Assembly: GCA_902782955.1 (NCBI GenBank)
Contig: CACZPD010000113.1
Location: 1 to 6,832, forward strand
DNA length: 6,832 nucleotides
Reading direction: 5' to 3'
DNA from: an uncultured Erysipelotrichaceae bacterium
GTDB lineage: Bacteria > Bacillota_I > Bacilli_A > Erysipelotrichales > Erysipelotrichaceae
Position 1 is the first letter of the stretch, and each line of letters begins with the position of its first letter. The notes beneath the pieces were generated by a model, which was not told the DNA's origin, ran no database searches, and worked only from the letters and a program-made list of their open reading frames with translations. A program made the position numbers and the translations under genes. Positions 4,538 to 6,832 of the stretch are shown in pieces.

Positions 4538-5293
4538 ATGACGGAAAGGGAACTGCTCGCCCTCTATGCTGTTCAGAACGGAGGCGACTGGGTCAGGACC
4601 GCGAAAGCGATACGCGAAGGAAAACAGCCGGAAGAAACCGGGATCAGACGGAAGTACATCACGATCCTGGATCACAATTATCCGGACTGTTTCCGAAAGC
4701 TGCGCTATCCGCCCTGGGTACTTTTTTATGAAGGGAATATAGCGCTTCTGCGGAAGGAAAAGATCACAATCGTTGGATCACGTGAGCTGACAGAGTACGG
4801 ACGCGAAATGACACGCACTGTTTCTGAGATACTGCGTGACCGTTATGTGATCGTGTCAGGACTTGCGAAAGGCGCAGATGCCGAAGCCCACAGGACCGCG
4901 TTAAGCGGCGGCTATACGATCGGCGTGATCGGCAGCGGACTGGATACGCATTATCCGAAGTGCAATGAACCGCTGTATGAAGAGATGCGCAGGAATCATC
5001 TGATTCTCAGTGAATACCCGGACGGGATCGGTGTGGAAAAGTATCATTTCCCCTGGCGCAACCGTCTGCTGGCAGCGCTTGGAAATGCGCTGATCGTAAC
5101 ACAGGCTGAAATAGCAAGCGGTACGATGCACACCGTCAACGAAGCCATAGCGCTTTCCAAAGACATCTGGTGCGTCCCTTACCGCATCGGGGAACCCGGC
5201 GGTTCCGGCTGCGACAAGCTGATCAGTGAAGGCGCATATATACTGTATGACCTCTGTCAGCTGAAAGAGGCAAGGTTTTCCTGCCGCTATTGA
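4538..5293 (+). CDS. dprA: DprA/Smf family DNA-processing protein, compact form
   Basis: DprA binds incoming single-stranded DNA in transformation and loads RecA onto it. This 251-residue protein carries the Rossmann-like core: ITILDHNYPDCFRKLRYPP (41-59), TIVGSRELTEYG (77-88), IVSGLAKGADAEAH (105-118), GSGLDTHYP (132-140), and SEYPDG through FPWRNRLLAALG (158-182). It has only a short N-terminal region and no C-terminal winged helix, so it is smaller than the 280-300 residues usual in Bacillus or Streptococcus. Some positions diverge: SGLAKGAD for SGLARGID, and TQAEIASGTMHTV where many members have VEAxxxSGxLxTA. ATG 4538 is chosen over ATG 4529 because GGAGG (4524-4528) touches the latter but lies 9 nt from the former. 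No other competence gene is in view. Confidence 0.92.
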   Translation: MTERELLALYAVQNGGDWVRTAKAIREGKQPEETGIRRKYITILDHNYPDCFRKLRYPPWVLFYEGNIALLRKEKITIVGSRELTEYGREMTRTVSEILRDRYVIVSGLAKGADAEAHRTALSGGYTIGVIGSGLDTHYPKCNEPLYEEMRRNHLILSEYPDGIGVEKYHFPWRNRLLAALGNALIVTQAEIASGTMHTVNEAIALSKDIWCVPYRIGEPGGSGCDKLISEGAYILYDLCQLKEARFSCRY

Positions 5294-5316
5294 AAGTTTA
5301 TTTATTTTAATATAAT
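5290..5316 (+). promoter_or_regulatory. Promoter of topA
   Basis: A perfect -10 TATAAT (5311-5316) is preceded by TTGAAA (5290-5295), which overlaps the dprA stop codon; the spacer is a short 15 nt. TAATGT (5313-5318) would restore 17 nt. Transcription should begin near 5323, giving a leader of about 37 nt with a good ribosome-binding site. No terminator follows dprA, so read-through probably also contributes. Confidence 0.65.
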
Positions 5317-5359
5317 GTTAAATACGTTCACGGAAACATGATTATTAAGGAGTTGCATA

Positions 5360-6832
5360 ATGAAGAATCTCGTCATCGTTGAGTCACCGTCAAAGTCAAA
5401 AACGATCGGAAAATATTTAGGAAAAAACTATACAGTCGTTTCCAGCAAAGGCCATATCCGTGATCTTGCGATCCGCGGAAAAGAAGGTCTCGGCGTGGAT
5501 ATCGAAAATGATTTTTCGCCTGTCTATGAGATTTCTAAAGACAAGAAAGATGTCGTTAAGGATCTTCAGAGCAAGGCAAAGAAGGCAGATCATGTCTATC
5601 TCGCAACCGACCCGGACCGGGAAGGAGAAGCGATTTCCTGGCATCTGGCGCAGGAGCTCGGTCTGCCGGAAGACAGCGAAGACAGGGTCACATTCCATGA
5701 AATCACGAAGAACGCTGTTATCGAAGCATTCCAGGCACCGAGAAAGATCGATATGGACCTGGTCCATTCCCAGGAAACCAGAAGGATCCTGGACAGGATC
5801 ATCGGTTTTAAGCTGTCAAAGCTTCTGAACAATAAGATCAAATCCAAATCTGCCGGCCGTGTTCAGTCGGTGGCACTGAAGCTGATTGTGGAAAGGGAAA
5901 AGGAAATCGAAGCATTCATTCCGGAAGAATACTGGACACTGGATGCGAAGTTTATCAAGGATGATATTCCGTTTACGGCCAGTCTCGCCAAAATAAACGG
6001 AAAGAAGGCAAAGCTGTCCAACGAGACAGAAGCGATGGAGGCATACAATGCCTGCCGCGGGGACTTTACGGTTTCGGAAGTCAAATCGACCAGACGTTCC
6101 CGCCGTGCACCGATGCCGTTTATCACCAGTACGCTGCAGCAGGAGGCAAGCACAAAGCTTTCCTTTTCTGCCAAAAGGACGATGTCCGTTGCCCAGAGAC
6201 TGTATGAAGGAATCGATATCGGAAACGGGCAGGAAGGTCTGATTACCTATATGCGTACAGACAGTACCAGGCTGTCTGCTTCCTATATGGCCGCAGCCAG
6301 ACAGAAGATCCTCAATGAATACGGAAAGGCATATGCCGGGGGATATACGGCAAAGAACGACGCCAACAGCCAGGATGCGCATGAAGCGATCCGCCCGACC
6401 AATATTGAAAATACACCGGAGAAGGTGAAACCGTATCTGACCGGCGAACAGTTCCGCCTGTATAAACTGATCTACGCGAGAGCACTGGCCTCCCAGATGA
6501 CAGCCGCAAAATACGATGCAGTAACCGTTACGCTGACGCAGAACGGCTATGATTTCACGGCCGCCGGCAGCACGCTTGCTTTTGACGGCTATCTGAAAGT
6601 CTATGCCCCGTATGATTCCGGCAAAGATGTGATCCTGCCGGATCTGCAGGAAGGCGAAGTGCTGACACCGGAAGAACTGAAAGCCAACCAGCATTTCACA
6701 GAACCGCCGGCAAGATACACAGAAGCACGTCTGATCAAGGCACTCGAAGAAGAAGGCATCGGAAGACCTTCCACATATGCCATGATCATCGACACGCTGC
6801 AGGCAAGAAGCTATGTCAGTCTGGAAAAGACA
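5360..6832 (+). CDS. topA: DNA topoisomerase I, N-terminal part (3' end outside window)
   Basis: Type IA topoisomerase I relaxes negative supercoils by transiently cutting one strand through a tyrosine. The frame is open for 491 codons to the window's last base; the full protein is usually about 690 residues, so the rest of the C-terminal part, including any zinc-binding domain, is missing. Seen: the TOPRIM domain with LVIVESPSKSKTIGKYL (4-20, Glu8) and ATDPDREGE (82-90, Asp84 and Asp86 for Mg2+), then SQETRRILDRIIGF (137-150), SAGRVQSVALKLIVERE (164-180), PFITSTLQQEAS (253-264), the active-site Tyr297 in ITYMRTDSTRL, DAHEAIRPT (339-347) and EARLIKALEEEGIGRPSTYA (455-474). AAGGAG (5347-5352) lies 7 nt before ATG 5360. 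DprA followed by TopA is the usual Firmicutes order; codY, xerC or trmFO often come next. Confidence 0.97.
   Translation, partial: MKNLVIVESPSKSKTIGKYLGKNYTVVSSKGHIRDLAIRGKEGLGVDIENDFSPVYEISKDKKDVVKDLQSKAKKADHVYLATDPDREGEAISWHLAQELGLPEDSEDRVTFHEITKNAVIEAFQAPRKIDMDLVHSQETRRILDRIIGFKLSKLLNNKIKSKSAGRVQSVALKLIVEREKEIEAFIPEEYWTLDAKFIKDDIPFTASLAKINGKKAKLSNETEAMEAYNACRGDFTVSEVKSTRRSRRAPMPFITSTLQQEASTKLSFSAKRTMSVAQRLYEGIDIGNGQEGLITYMRTDSTRLSASYMAAARQKILNEYGKAYAGGYTAKNDANSQDAHEAIRPTNIENTPEKVKPYLTGEQFRLYKLIYARALASQMTAAKYDAVTVTLTQNGYDFTAAGSTLAFDGYLKVYAPYDSGKDVILPDLQEGEVLTPEELKANQHFTEPPARYTEARLIKALEEEGIGRPSTYAMIIDTLQARSYVSLEKT

Noticed and set aside
4342..4731. A 129-codon plus-strand frame bridging rnhB and dprA
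   Set aside because: It is out of frame with both recognised genes and has no ribosome-binding site; a shadow.
5294..5359. AT-rich gap between dprA and topA as a terminator
   Set aside because: No stable inverted repeat was found; the AT richness is explained by the topA promoter.
5816..6694. A 292-codon minus-strand open frame opposite topA
   Set aside because: topA is unambiguous here, and the antisense product resembles no family and lacks expression signals.
1..6832. CRISPR array, insertion sequence, phage or defence genes
   Set aside because: No repeated spacer-length units, transposase or integrase motifs, or terminal repeats were seen; gene content is core and syntenic.

Overview
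The window looks like an ordinary chromosomal segment of a low-to-mid GC Firmicute. The order rplS, lepB, rbgA (ylqF), rnhB, dprA, topA is a familiar Firmicutes arrangement; the class cannot be fixed from this sequence alone (Erysipelotrichia or Clostridia would both fit). Base composition is close to even by eye. Codon use is uniform, except that rplS favours U-ending and CGT/GGT codons, as expected for a highly expressed ribosomal gene. I see no transposon, phage gene, CRISPR array, tRNA or rRNA.

Layout. (1) 1-507 +: 3' end of a pyrimidine-nucleoside phosphorylase gene. (2) 511-560: two back-to-back intrinsic terminators, one per direction, between convergent genes. (3) 558-1031 -: an unrecognised 157-residue protein with its own promoter. 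(4) 1123-1815 +: an orphan ComB-like (2-phosphosulfolactate phosphatase family) gene, divergent from (3), whose -10 box lies so close to the ATG that the mRNA should be leaderless. (5) 1834-2351 +: rplS with a good promoter, a roughly 85-nt structured leader and its own terminator. (6) 2351-5293 +: lepB (signal peptidase I, again apparently leaderless), rbgA (50S-assembly GTPase), rnhB (RNase HII) and a compact dprA. (7) 5290 to the right edge +: topA, with its own promoter, cut off by the window after 491 codons.

The genes are core functions: ribosome structure and assembly (L19, RbgA), protein export (LepB), and genome maintenance or recombination (RNase HII, DprA, TopA). The coding content holds no obvious new system. 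The interesting part is the control architecture between genes: two extended -10 promoters placed 5-6 nt before an ATG, a terminator folded through the lepB stop codon with no visible promoter behind it, an 18-bp hairpin that buries the dprA ribosome-binding site, and competing pairings in the rplS leader. All hairpins were found by reading base pairs by hand; no folding energies were computed.
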